DNA of 64,000 nucleotides from Vitrella brassicaformis. Taxonomy: Eukaryota; Sar; Vitrellaceae. The stretch covers positions 1 to 64,000 of the forward strand of contig CDMY01000360.1 in the NCBI GenBank assembly GCA_001179505.1, given 5' to 3'. The position numbers and the translations under genes were made by a program. Position 1 is the first letter of the stretch, and each line of letters starts with the position of its first letter. Shown piece by piece: positions 20,061-38,032 of the stretch. The notes beneath the pieces were generated by a model, which was given only the letters and a program-made list of their open reading frames with translations, had not been told where the DNA came from and ran no database searches.

Positions 20061-22512
20061 CTACAGCCCCCTTGCATGCAGCAGAGTGGTCAGCTTGTCG
20101 ACAGTTTGCTGGATGGCCGCACCCATGCTGACCACGATCGGGGACAGCTTCCTCCACTCCTCCATGGAAATACTCCTAAAGCCCCCCTCTTTCTGGGCGT
20201 CGTCGTTGAGGACAATGGCGAATCCGCGGCTCTCCGTGTTGGTCGGGTGGAGCGTCGCTGCAGGACAGCATGACGCCGACACACGAATGAAGACCTCATA
20301 TGTGTGTTGATACATGTAAGTGTTTGTTACCGTAGTCTGTCAGGAGTGTGTTCCAGAGGATGTGTGCAAGCGTCAGCAGCGTCCCCGTCCAATCAGTCAG
20401 GCCCTTTGTCAGATCTGGCACCTTGTGAAGCGGCGTCTCACGCTTTACCTTGAACACGGGCATGTCCTCGGCCTTCGGAGCGCTCTCCTTTTTGAACAGC
20501 CCAAACCACGTTGGGCCCTCCACCAAGTAGATGTCATCTCGTAGCCCGCCCCAGCTGGCTTTCATGTGACCCACAAAGCGCGACAGTGCCTCTTTCAGTT
20601 TCTGCACTGGCACTCTGGGGTCGACAGACGTGGATATTGCCTCGATGGACTTCTGTCGTGCTTTTGTGGTCTCGTCAGAGGCCAGCACCATTTCCATAGG
20701 ATCTGATAATCACACAACACCGAGACTGCCTCCACACGGTTCCTTCCTTCTCCTTCCCGCATACGTACCCGTCTGTGATGCTTTCTCTGTCGGCTCCAAT
20801 ACGCTGAAGAGAACCTTCATGACGGCCTTGAATCTCCCCATGACCTCGTAGGCCTCCAAAATCGCCGCGGGTCGCTGGGCCGTGTAGCTGAGGAACAGCT
20901 TGTGCTCCCTCTTCTCTTTCGGGTCACTTTTCATCTGGAGAGAAGAAGATGGTACGAGACAAACAGACGCATGGATATGGCGGATGGATTGCTGGGCTCA
21001 CTTCTGTGATCGCGAGGTCCTCAAGAAGTCGATCGATGACCATACTGCCAGCCACTTTGCCGACGTGCCACTTCTTCTTCTTGGAGTGCTTGAGCTTACC
21101 CTGCGCTCATGTATGGTCGAAGCACTCGACGCATTTCAAATGAGCAGCTTCCCACTTCCCTTCGGGACGTTCTCACATGTGCAAAGTTGCTCAGAGCCTT
21201 GATCTGCGTGTATGCACCCGCCACACACAGAGACACAGTTATCGTGTGGGGGAAACATCACAAAATGGCTCGAGGTCTCCTGTTTGTCGGTTGGTGTAGC
21301 TTCTGCCAGATGGTCTCCTCCATCGCATAGATCTCGGCCGTGGTGGTCTCGTCCACGCTGCCCACGGTGAGCAACTCGTAACCAGCCTTCTTGAAGGCCT
21401 CTCTGTCCGTGGCACGCTCGTATTGACTGTTGATCTTCATGTTCATCGAGGTCTTGAAGCGGTCGAAGAACTGGAGGAGAGTTGAGTCGAAATATGCCTC
21501 AAGTATCTGCTTCCACTCGGGGCTCGATGGGTCCTTCGCCACCAACCTGTGACCCAGCTCTTGCCACAGGTTGTGCAGGCACGCCCAAAGGACGAAGAAG
21601 AAGAGACATGGCTGCAGAGCCGCCGCTGGTGTTGGCTGGTTCTTTACCCTGCCGTACAGGACCATGACGTCGATCAGTTCGAGGGATGCGTCTCTCTTGA
21701 CCTCGGCGTAGGCGGCATCTCCATCCTTCCAGTACTCTATCTCCCACAGAGTGTCCTGAAGGAAGAGGTCATGTCTGTGGGACACTTGTTGTTACAAAAG
21801 ACTCTTCCTGTACCATCCAGAGTCTCTTGTTGAAGTACGTCGTCATGGCTTTCCTCAGCCCCATGATGGTCTCCCGGTCAGATCCGTCCCCCCACGCCAC
21901 CGTGGCCACGGCTTTCAAATTGATCTTTTGCCTTTCGGCCTCCTTCTCCGTTACCGGCAGTTTCGATTCGATGGTGCACTCCAGCTGGCCCCGCAGCTTT
22001 GCCAGCCAGTCCGGCTTTGGCGCCGACGAAGATGTCGCTCAGCATCCCGACCATCCCGCCCTTCTGCTTCTTCCCCTTCGTGTCGCACGAGAGTCCCTGG
22101 CCGGCAAGGGTGTGGTTGGCAAAGGCCCTCTTGACGGCCTCGTCAGCCACGAGCTCGAGGCCCTCGACAGCTTTCGCTTTGAGAGCCGTCTCCATCCTGG
22201 CTCCCAGACCCTTGAAGTAGCCAGTGACCCAGTCGTGGACCCGTGTGTGGAAGGGGGCGGCCGCGGAATGGAAGGCGGCAGCTTTGCCCAGGAGGTCGGC
22301 TGGTGGTTCAGGCGTCCCATCGGGGACACCACTGGGTGGGGGAGACGCTTGGCGAGACACTGCCGCCTCACTGCCGCCTCTGCAAAGCTGGCAGTTGGCT
22401 CGGTTGCACTGCCAGACAGGTCATGGGCGATCGATGGCTGAAAGGGCAGGAGGATGCAGGCAAAGTGAATGCAGGACGCTGGGAGGACGACTGCCGCCAC
22501 AAACCTCGCCAT
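20061..22512 (-). CDS. Secreted helical protein of unknown family
   Basis: The ATG at 22510-22512 opens a signal peptide (MARFVAAVVLPASCIHFACI). Very short introns are needed to keep frame: about 38 nt after IAHDL, about 37 nt after QKKGGM-like sequence near 22030, and about 59 nt after FNKRLWM. The body is mostly helical: DLLGKAAAFHSAAAPFHTRV, LAKLRGQLECTIESKLPVTE, SPEWKQILEAYFDSTLLQFF, EHKLFLSYTAQRPAAILEAY, ALSRFVGHMKASWGGLRDDI and ISMEEWRKLSPIVVSMGAAI. The last exon stops at 20061. About 650 residues. No motif was recognised. The gene is well supported by coherent frames across six or more exons, but its role is unknown. Confidence 0.6.
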
Positions 22513-22695
22513 TTCCGCGGGTTCTCTCTGCCAAATGAATGAATGAATGAATGAGACTGGGGGCCAGACGGGGGCGGATCTGCGAGCCGGATTCTCACTG
22601 CGTGAGGATGAGGGGACTTTGATCCGTAGGAGATCCATCTGTTTCAAGATCTTGCTGGAGACTATTCATCTCGTGTCGGCTTCCCCTGTCTGGAA

Positions 22696-24549
22696 ATGAA
22701 GCCGCTTCCCCTTATCGGCAGCATGCCGCTGCTGATGAACGCGGCAACGCTATCCGTGGCTGTGCAGAGCGTGAATGTCAAGAGGTGAGGAAGCAGCAGA
22801 TGAGCATTGAGCTGGTCCTGCTTGTGACGCGTCTGCATGTGCGTATGTGTGTCGTGTGTCGTGTGTCAGAAGCAGTGGCCTTCCCCTGTTCATCACCGGG
22901 CCCGTGCCGTCAACAATCGGTGCGGAACGCAGGGCTGCCCTTCCGCTGCTGCAGGTGTCGATGAAGGCAAACGGCGGGCGCCACAACCACCTTCTGTCCA
23001 GACTTATCCCGCCCTGGCTGAGCCGTCAGCCACCTGCACCCCATCTGTCACAGCCCGTCCCTCCCACCCGGCTCTCTGGCCATGGCGGATTCAACTGTGG
23101 TGACGGCGGTGAGCCGCCAGTCCCACCAACCAGCTTGTCGGCGGATACTGATGGAGTCGGTGCCGAGCAGGAGGCAGAGCTGGCACTTGCGGGACGGTCA
23201 GCCACCATTGAAGCAGAGGCCCCCCCTGAGCCACCCCAGGAGGGCCACTCAGGCAACAGGTTGGCTTCTCTGATGAGTGCAGTGTATCCCTTGTTGGCTG
23301 CCGGCGCCATGAGCACGTGTCTGCAAGCGAGGGCGGCGTCCCCCGCTGGCTTTATGCGGATGCCGCCGTCCCAGCTGTCGCCCAGTGTGTTGCTGTATTG
23401 GCTCAACGTGGTGGTGTTTGTCATCAACGCCATGTGGGGCAACGCCCTCAACGAGGCGGGGGCCAAGCTGGACACCAAGCTGCTGGTGGGCGAGTGGCAC
23501 CGGCTCTTCACGCCCATATTCCTCCACGCCGACCTGTTCCACCTGATGATGAACGACACGTCCCTCAGCAATGTGGGGCCGTTCGTAGAGGCGGTCTACG
23601 GCTGGAGCCGCTTCTTCCTCATCTACCTCATCGCGGGTGTGGCGGGCAATCTGCTCAGCTTCACCCGGAGTGTCGGCATCAAGGGGCTGGCGAACCTGAG
23701 CCCAGGCAGCGCCAGTGGTCGGTCGTTCGTCACGTCTGGGGTGGCTGGTGGGGCACGGGCCGCTATTCCCAGCCTGGGCGCCTCCGGCTCTGTCCTGGGT
23801 TTGGTCGGCGCTTTGGTCGTCTATGCATTGCGGTTCCGCCTCGTACTCGGCCAATCGTAAGCGAAGAATGAACCATATGCACGTGACGTGTCCATTCATT
23901 CGTTCGTTCGTTTGTATGCTTGGTTGGCTGGGTGGCTGGCTGGCTGCAGCGGTGATCGCCTGCTCCGTGACCTCTGCCAATCCGTAGGGCTCATCTTCGT
24001 ATATGGGTCAGTCAGCACCCGTACGACGGACAGATCCCCCCCACCCCAAACAGCCCTGTCAAAAGGCCGTTCTCTGTTTGTCATGCAGTTTGCTTCCCGG
24101 TTCGCGCATCGACAATTTTGGTCATCTGGGCGGTTTTGTGGGCGGCCTGGCGGTAAGTGAGGCAGTGAGGGAGTGATTGCACACCGCGGCCATCCATCGT
24201 GGGGGGGGGGGGTGTGTGTGCAGGTGAGTTATCTGACCGGCCCACGGGTCGACTACCGCTATGTGGGGGACGGCTACTGGAGGTCAGTCAGTCGGGCAGA
24301 CAGTCACGATACGCACAACACAGCACCCACATTAATTAGCATAGCGTCCATCCATCCATCCATCCGTCTGGCTTGGCCCGTAGGCTGTACCGCGCGCGGC
24401 CCATCATCGACTTGCCCCGTCGGCAGGACCTAGACGCGCTGCTGAAGACCAATGCCGGCAGGGCAGAGTCGCGCTTCAAAAGGTGGACAGCCGACTGGAG
24501 AGCTCGGTACGGCCAGGGCAGGAGAGGCAGGACACCCGCAAGGAAGTGA
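22696..24549 (+). CDS. Rhomboid-family intramembrane serine protease
   Basis: Exon 1 (ATG 22696) splices to SSGLPLFITGPVPSTIG. About 150 residues of Pro/Ser-rich sequence follow and may include a plastid or secretory leader. The rhomboid core shows membrane segments (SVLLYWLNVVVFVINAMWG, FFLIYLIAGVAGNLLSF), the L1-loop region GEWHRLFTPIFLHADLFHLM, the catalytic Ser in GASGSVLG (about 23777-23800) and the catalytic His in IDNFGHLGGFVGG (about 24107-24140). Small C-terminal exons give TGPRVDYRYVGDGYWR and a basic tail ending at 24549. Rhomboids cut membrane anchors of substrate proteins; the long leader and plant-like spacing suggest an organellar (plastid) enzyme. Confidence 0.88.
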
Positions 24550-25238
24550 CGCGACCCTAGTGAAGCTTGCAAGGGTGGGTGTAGATAACTGACAGTCCCT
24601 TAATTGATTGTGATGCATGTCATGAGATGTGTTTGTTTGAGAGTGCGTGTACAGAGAGCGTGTGATGTGACGTGACATGCGAGACGACTTTTTGTGACTC
24701 GACCGACCATGTGACGTGACGGTGAGTGACGTCAAGTGATTCGATTGACGGTGCGGGAAGGAAAGTGATATCCCCGGCCGCCATTCTGACTGACATGTAT
24801 TTTTCATTCCGGCCACTCTAGCTCGGCGGCCCACTTGGTCTGTCTGTCTGTCTGTCTGTCAGTAGTGGCTGCATTCATTTCATGTAGGTGTGGATGCGAT
24901 TCGCGTCGGTCCGTCGGTCGGTCTGTCTGTCTCTTCACAGGCCTGCCTGGCAGGAAGGAAACACAAACGGCTCCAACTAACTGTCTTGATATTTACAACT
25001 GGAGTGTGCCATGCCACGGCACACACAGGACTGACTCTCAACACAACGATCGACGGACGGACGGATCGCTGAACAGCACACTGCACTGCACACCCACCCA
25101 CCCACTGCCGTCGATCTCCGTCAGTTGCTCATTCACTCACTCACTCACTCAGGGGGCACTTCCACCTGCACACACAGCACACACACACGGGGTGTATGTC
25201 CCTCTCCCTCTCCCTCTGTGTGTGCCTAGCTGCCTCGC
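24550..25238. other. Convergent spacer, no gene seen
   Basis: Holds (TGTC)n at 24839-24860, (CACT)n near 25133-25152 and (CCCTCT)n near 25200-25216. It lies between the 3' ends of the rhomboid and SAM-domain genes. Confidence 0.6.
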
Positions 25239-27596
25239 TCAGCTCACCCCGTGTGTGATGGCGTCGGTGATCCACTTGAGCAGCTGGTATCGGCTGCCGT
25301 ACGCCGCGATGCCAAGCTTCACACGAAGGTCGTCGTCCGAACAGCCCGCCAAACCCACCAAAGTGTCGCCACACAGCTCCTCCTAAATATGGTGAGTGAC
25401 ATGCAGACACACCCGTTCACGAAGGTGCCTTCGTGTGTCTTTTGTTTGTTTCATGCTGACTGACGCATGTACCTTTCCGATGAGCGAGGCAAGCCGTTGC
25501 AGTGTGTCGCTGGGATGGTGTGTCAGGACACGCACCACCTCAGACACACTCAGCTGCCCCAGAGGGACCCTCACACCAAGCCCCCCACCATTGCCACCGT
25601 GTCTGTCGGCGTTGGCATCGCCACTGCAAACAGTGGGCGGTCGGTCGACCGCCATCATGTGCTGCTGCTGCTGCTGCTGCTCTTGCCGCGTCTGGACGTG
25701 TGGTTTCTTCTTCTTTGTCTTGAGTTTCTTGGGTGGGTGTGGCATGCCGTGGTGGTCGTGTGGGATTGGGGGGATGGAGGGGGCGGGGGGAGCGCTCGCC
25801 ACACGGGGCGAGGCAGAAGCAGAGAAACCAGCTGCACACAATAGACAGACCAGGAGGAGTCGTGAGTGAGTGGTTAGGTGGGTGCCGTTAAGTTGGCAGC
25901 TCACAAGTGCTCACTCACATACCTACCTACCTGTCTTTGGTCCAACGAGATACTTGAGCACTCTGCTGCCGTCTCGCCGCTTGGTGAATGTGCTGAGGTG
26001 GTGGTGGGGTGGGCCGTCATGCACAACCTGACGCACCCAGTAGCTTAGAACGTTCAAGTCGTAGAAACCCCGACGACAGCACACTGCAACCGACCAACCA
26101 ACCAGCCACTCACAACACACTCACCCCACCACCCGTCAGTCAATCTGTGTGTGAGCGTGTGTACTGTACCATCGCAGGAGACGTAGAATGGCTCCCCTTC
26201 TGAGTCAGCGAAGGGTCCAACCGTCGCCACGACCGTGTTGCTCTTGCTGGTGTGGGGCATGAAGGACGCCATGGACTCCAGGCCGCGGAAGTCGGGGTTG
26301 ACCAGGCACTGGTACAGGTAGGCCCGCTGGTAGTCGGGCAAGTGACCTGTATAACCAGCCGGGACGGTGGCGAAACGTTTGGTGGCATGGCGTGTGGTGT
26401 GCGGCGACGTGTGTGCTGTTCTCTTCAGTCAGCGCACCCACCGTGGTCGTTTTGCTCTTGCGTGACGTTGCGATTGTCAATGTGCGCGTTGTCGATCTGC
26501 GCATCTAGCAGCACACCTGCAGACAGACAGACAATTGAGGGAGGGAAGGACGGAGGATGGGATGGCCTGCGGTAGCGAGAGGGAGTGAGTGTGTAGGGAG
26601 TTGTCTTGCTCACCCTCATTACCCTTCATCTCTTGCTTGCGTTTAGCCTGCCGCTCCATACGCTCGAGCAGGCTGTGGCTCTCCTCAACATCCATATCGT
26701 CATCACCATCACCATCCTCACCTGCACACACACACACGCACACACACACACACAGAGGGAGACAGAGAGAGGTGAGGTGCACGTCAACACACGGACCAAA
26801 CTGGTCAGCCCATCGGCACCCACCTGATCCATCCGCACACACATCGTCTTGGTCGGGTTGCTCGCCATAGGCCCTCTTACGTGCCCGCCGCCTCTCGCCC
26901 CGCCTCAGCCCCTCTGACCTTCCCAGCGGCTGCTCGCCGCCCTTCACACGCAGGGCAGGTGACTCGTCGTCATCGAACCACGGTGAGTGAGCATCGTCCT
27001 CGGCCATCTTCTTGGCGGCGTGCCGTGCTGCACACACACACACACACACTCGAGTCAAGCAGCAAAGCTCATTGATTCACTCATTCATTCATCTCTGCAC
27101 CTTCGCTAAGCCATAGTTGTGGAGGCCCGTCTGCACAGTCCTCGAGGGTAAGCTCAATCTGCTTGCGCCTCATCGCCTTGAGCAGCACGTTAAACGCTCT
27201 CTCGAAGCGACTCAGAACCGCGTCATAGGTGCAGTCCTGGTCGGTCAAGCCGCTCAGATCCACCACGGCGGATGCCGTTGACTCGCCATGGGTGCAGATG
27301 ACCTCGAATGAATGGCCCATCGCGACGCCTCTCGTCAGGGCAGAGGGGATGCGGAGCAACTGACGAAGCGCATGAGTTATCTCCTTGCCTTTCTCGCGCA
27401 CTCCTTCGGGCAGCCACTGCTTGTGGAATCCACCGTCGGCCAGCGGCGGCTGCGCCATTTTCCAGCCTGTTAACATGCCTGTGAAACGATCGGAAAAAGC
27501 TCGCAGAAGCCCAGACGAGAAAAAGGGGAGGTCACACGTCCAATCTACGAGTCCAACACGGCCGCTGCTTTCCCAGTGATCAGCATCTGAGATCAT
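25239..27596 (-). CDS. SAM-domain protein of unknown function
   Basis: The proposed start is the ATG at 27594-27596. The first exon (WTCDLPFFSSGLLRAFSDRF, ALRQLLRIPSALTRGVAMGH, YDAVLSRFERAFNVLLKAMR) joins in phase, across an intron at about 27024-27105, to ARHAAKKMAEDDAHSPWFDD, a basic nuclear-localisation-like stretch (RRGERRRARKRA), an acidic segment and LLERMERQAKRKQEM. Later exons encode DYQRAYLYQCLVNPDFRGLE and GFYDLNVLSYWVRQVVHDG. The C-terminus is a SAM fold: LSVSEVVRVLTHHPSDTLQR, then DDDLRVKLGIAAYGSRYQLL. SAM domains mediate oligomerisation or RNA binding. The first ~170 residues could instead be a separate gene with a second start at 27007. Confidence 0.55.
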
Positions 27597-27624
27597 CCCG
27601 CCTCTTGGCCTGATCTGCCTGCCA
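27597..27624. promoter_or_regulatory. 28-bp head-to-head start-codon interval
   Basis: Only 28 bp separate the proposed minus-strand ATG (27596) from the plus-strand ATG (27625). If both starts are right, promoters and 5' UTRs must overlap the opposite coding sequence. Alternative starts would widen the gap. Confidence 0.4.
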
Positions 27625-28383
27625 ATGAAGCCATCAACGTCAGCTCTCCCCAGCTCTTTCATCGCAGCAGCGGTGGTGCTACTGCTGCTGCAGCTGGAAG
27701 CATTCGCTGTGCAAGGTTTCCGTCCCCTCTCTGCTTTCGCCCCTCTGCTGTCTTCCCCATCCCTGCTTGAGAGGAGGGCACACAGATCATCGTCACTGAG
27801 GGCCACTGCTGCCTTGGCCGAACCGCAGACGACCATGGAGCTGCAGGGAGGAGGGGGACTGAGGGAGGTCGACGACTTTTATGAATTCCAGGTGACCTCT
27901 CCCGCACACTCACACAGACTCGTGACTCTCCGTTCGTATGTGTGTGTGGCTGCCTGCCTGCCTCATCTCATTCCCTCCTTCCCTCAGGACAAGGTGATGA
28001 GTGACACCAAGAAGAACAGCGGTCTGGTGCAGTGCGTGTGCCACTCGATGGCCTGGTCCAAGCCATGCCACTACTTCAAACCCAAGTTCAAAGACATGGC
28101 CGAACAGTCCCAATACGACAACGTCGAGTGGTATTGGGTCGAGGGCACCGACAGCGCCTCCACCCGCCGCATCCTCACCACACTGGGAATCACCAGCGTC
28201 CCGGTGGTGCAGATATGGAAGGACGGCCAGATGCTCGACGGCGTCCTCGGCAAGGTGCCACAAGTGGTCGAGCAGATGGTCCAGAGGTGGGCGGAGGCCG
28301 ACAGCAACGGGGAGGATCTCACCGAAGTGCCCAAGACGGAGCAGCCGAGGCTAGTCGAGAAGACCAACGTCGGGGAGGCGTGA
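27625..28383 (+). CDS. Thioredoxin-like protein with atypical active site, plastid/secretory leader
   Basis: The ATG at 27625 gives a hydrophobic signal peptide (SSFIAAAVVLLLLQLEAFAV) and then a Ser/Arg-rich stretch (LLERRAHRSSSLRATAAL) like a plastid transit peptide. One intron (about 27892-27987) precedes the thioredoxin fold. In place of WCGPC the site reads AWSKPCHYFKP, keeping only the second Cys; an upstream CVC pair is nearby. VEWYWVEGTDSASTRRILTT follows, then the cis-Pro loop GITSVPVVQIWKDGQMLDG. With one active-site Cys it cannot do normal dithiol exchange; a monothiol, chaperone or nucleotide-linked role is possible. Total about 220 residues. Confidence 0.78.
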   Translation: MKPSTSALPSSFIAAAVVLLLLQLEAFAVQGFRPLSAFAPLLSSPSLLERRAHRSSSLRATAALAEPQTTMELQGGGGLREVDDFYEFQVTSPAHSHRLVTLRSYVCVAACLPHLIPSFPQDKVMSDTKKNSGLVQCVCHSMAWSKPCHYFKPKFKDMAEQSQYDNVEWYWVEGTDSASTRRILTTLGITSVPVVQIWKDGQMLDGVLGKVPQVVEQMVQRWAEADSNGEDLTEVPKTEQPRLVEKTNVGEA

Positions 28384-29117
28384 AGGAAGGCGTGTGGGGT
28401 GGTGTCCGGGTTGCTTTTCAAAGCCTAGTTGTTATGGCGCCTGAGGAAGGAAGGAGAGGGGTCTAAGACCTTAAGGCTCTCTTTGTCTCTTTGCCTCCGT
28501 GTGTGTGTGTCTTGCTGGTCTAGCCAGCTGCTATCTGCTCTGCGTGAGTGAGAAGCGGAGGTGCACGTCCGTTGATGTGTGTATGCGTTGTGCCGCTGCC
28601 AGCTGGTGTGGAATGACGGTACAGAATACTGTCACCAACCACACAATGCACTCATGGCATGGCATGTACGTGTCCATCCGCCCCCCCGTACGCGGAGAAG
28701 AGCGATTTGACTGACTCTCTCTCATCGTGTGCATGCTGGATGACTCATGACCGACTGATGAGTGAACGTCACTTTCCCACACGTCAGTCACTTGACGCCA
28801 CAGACAGACAGACCAAGTGGGCCGCCGAGCCACTTGTCAGTCAGTTCTAATGGCCGCCGGGGATCCAATTGCCCTATCCTCATTTGACTGACAATCTTAC
28901 ACCTATTCCTCGACCTAGGACTGATGCCACAGGGAAAATCGCTGATCCGAAATAGTAATACAAGCAGCTACTAAAAGACGGCGCACTGACTGCTTTGGCA
29001 GCCTCTCACTGCCTGCCCTCTCTGTACGCCAAACTCCACTCCCCCGTATGCTCAGCCTTCCATTGCTGTCCTTATAAGGTGCCTTCTCCTCCCTCCTGCC
29101 CCCGGCGCCGCCAGAAA
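28384..29117. other. Intergenic, no gene seen
   Basis: Downstream region of the thioredoxin-like gene and promoter of the cellulase. A few (GACA) repeats near 28800. The longer in-frame extension upstream of 29118 lacks a signal peptide, so the cellulase start was placed at 29118. Confidence 0.6.
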
Positions 29118-34890
<5,773 letters not shown>

Positions 34891-37800
34891 CCCGTGTGAC
34901 CCGTGGACAGGACAGACGAGAGAGACGGCCGTCGTCAGTCAATCGTCTCGCTCTCCCCCCTCTCTGCTACATACAGATGTGTGTTATGTGTGTGTGTTGT
35001 CGCGTAGATTAGATGTATGTATGGTGTTGTCGGTTTTCTAACCCTTTGTCCTTCCTGCAAATGAATGGAGGGTGGGTGGGTGTTTGGTGGGGTGGGTGGG
35101 TTGGCTCGGTGTTTTCTGATCGGTCCGGTCGGCTGATAGATCTGATTGGTCGCTTTGCCAGTCAGTCCATCGCCCTTCGATCCTTACTTGCCACGCTATG
35201 CTGCTACAGTACCGCTAGCTGCTGCTGTCAATGTCTGTCAGTCATGTCACCATCCATTCCATCCTATCGCGAGATCCACTCTCGCCTTCTCTCCCTCTCT
35301 CTCTTGGCGCTGGCGTGTGTAGCGTCTGGCTAGGTGTGGCCATGCTTGGTCCATCCAGCACTCTTGACCCTCTCCCTCTCCCTCTCTCTCTCTCTCTTCA
35401 TTGTCACATGATTGATCCACGTCTCATCGCCGCCGCCATGCTGATGCGCCCCTTTGGTCTAGGCGCAGTGACTGGGGGGGCGCACAGCACAGGCATGGTC
35501 TGTCTGTCTGTCTGTCTCTCTGCATCCATCCATCTATCGGTCCATCCTCTCTCACCTGAGGACGGCGTAGAAGACTCGTGTCTCGCGCTGCTCCTCATTG
35601 CTCATCGGTGTATGTCACTCTCGCCGCATTCATTCTCACATCCATCCATTCTATCGCTCATTGAGCTCACTCATTCACTCTCTGCTCTGTCATTCTTTCT
35701 CCTCACCGTCCGTCCGTCCGTCCGTGTGTCACTGTCTGTCTCGCCACTCGTTGTATAGACCAGACAGCCGTCGGGCAGGGAGGCAGGTTTTGGTGGCTGA
35801 CGACCAACACATACACACATACGGGGAGGTGGGAGGGTTCAATTGGGAGGGAGGCGACATACGTGAGTGAGGCTGAGGACGCTTCGCTTCCCCTCCCCCT
35901 TTTTGCTGTGATGGCGGGGCGGGGCGGGGCTGGCGGTCTATCTTATCTATCGCATGAATGAATGAATGAATGCACACGTACCCTACCGTACCGTACGGCT
36001 CTTAGTAGTGTGCGTTCTGGCGTGACAGTGGCGCGTTACGGTTTGTGGTCATTTTGCCAGGTATGCATGGGAGACAAGGCAGCCACTGATTGGTCGAGTC
36101 GATTCGTTGCTGGCTGGCTGCAGGTTTTTGCTTCAGCGGTCGGTCGGTCGAGGGCCGGGTCAGTCAGTCTTCATACGGTCTATCTGTCTGTGCGTACAGA
36201 ATATGTGGGAGCGGAGCACCAAGCCAGGGAGTGTTTTAGGGAGAGCTTGTAGTCAGTCAGTCAGTTTCAGTCTGTCTCGTCCACACATCCACACACACAC
36301 ACACACCCCCACACTGGGCTAGCTCACACGCATCGCATCGCATCGCATCAGTCAGGCTGGCTGGGCTGCCTGCAGCTGTTTACGTGTACATACCGCACCG
36401 CCATGTGGCCGAGCCGAGAAGGCCCCACACCACACGACATCCTGCCAGCCACGCCATGCCATGCCATGCCAGTGCGTCTAGTGTAATCAAACGTACTGAG
36501 GTCTGTCTATATGTCTGCAGGTCACTTTTTTTGCTCAACCCACTTCATTCCTTTCGTCCTTTCGACCTTTTCCTTCCATGCCATGCCGCGCCGATAATTC
36601 ATTGGATGGTGCCGTGCATGCCACGCTGACTGACCCTTTGCTGTCGGTGCACACACAGACAGACAGACAGTACAGTCAGTGTCCATCACCATCCACGGTT
36701 GGTTCATGCACTGCACGCACGTGTCGTGTCGTGTCGTGTCCGCACATTCATTGGTTCATGTCTGTGTCAGTCAGACAAGGAAGGAAGGAGAGACAGACGA
36801 TAGATTGTTGGAAAGACAGACAGAGCTGCATGTCATGTGATGTGATGTCATGTATAGCCAGCCACCCTCTCCCATCCCACCTACATACACGTCCCATGCC
36901 ATGCCATGCGTGCCGCTCTCTTCTCGCTCACACATATCCATCCATCCATCCATCCATCCATGGCATGGCATCCAACGGGCTAGCCTTCTCTTCCCTCCCT
37001 CCCTCTCTCACACTGTCTGTCTGTCTGTCTGTCTCTCCGTCTTTCTGACTCGTCTTGGTGAGTGAGTGAATGTATCTAAGCACAGTGATCTCGACCCCTC
37101 CCACTCACTGCATGAGCCCCTCCCTCCTCCCTCAGTCTCTCGTCCACTTTCCGTCTCTCTCTCTGCTCATCCTCCTTACTTTGTGTCTCGCCTGCCTGCC
37201 TGCCTGCCTGCCTGTACTGATAGCTAGACCATGGGATGCACTGCACCAACAAACAAACGAATGATGGATGTCACGTCACACCACTTGTTTCGCCGTGACG
37301 CATACATGTCATGTGTGGTGTGCATGGCCGACCAGAAAGACTGACACGACACGACACGACACCCCCTCGCTCGCACGCAATGTAATATGGACGCGTTGTG
37401 CGTTGCGTTGCATTGCGTGATCGAATGTGTGTGTGTGTGTGTGTTTGCGTGCTTTCATGATGCCAACGCATACGGTGCGTGGATTCGATGACGCCAAGCT
37501 ACTCTCTTGCATGATCGCTCCCTCAGTCAGTCAGTCATTTTTGGGACGCAACCTACCGAACCGACACACCCAACCCACCCACCAAGCAAGTGCACATGGG
37601 AGCGGGGAGTCCGTTTGTGTGTGTGGGGATGGATGGATGGATGGCCACATACACACCATACGTACGATGAATCATTTTGATTGCATTCTAGTGCACACAA
37701 TGAATGCACCCGTGCCGTGCAGGGAGGGACACAACGTACCAGACATGCCGAACGAACCGAACACCACACAAGTTAGTGTCAGTCAGCGATGCTCATGTGA

Positions 37801-38032
37801 CGTGTGTGTGTTACTGTATGTGGTAGCGGCAGACACCGTACCTGACGAGAATGAATGACTTTTTGCAACTGTGACGACCTCGTTCGATTCCATACACCAC
37901 CAGCTTCTACTTACACAAAGTTTCGATCGACACACATAAAAGTTCCGTCCACACCCACCGAAAAAGGACTGCCCCATCTCGCGCACACCACACGGACATA
38001 ATCGTACCCGATAGCCGCCCCCCCCTCGTCAG
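34891..38032. other. Gene-free simple-sequence region (3.1 kb)
   Basis: No ORF with coding character on either strand. Short tandem units fill the region: (GCATC)n near 36325-36350, (CATGC)n near 36456-36475, (GTGTC)n near 36722-36741, (CCAT)n near 36936-36962, (TGTC)n near 37014-37033, (CTGC)n near 37190-37214 and (CACGA)n near 37343-37362. Confidence 0.65.

Noticed and set aside
22359-22380. An 11-bp tandem repeat (actgccgcctc twice) that seemed to frameshift the secreted protein at 20061-22512
   Set aside because: A 38-nt GT-AG intron just before it restores one frame, so the repeat lies in exon and need not be a lesion.
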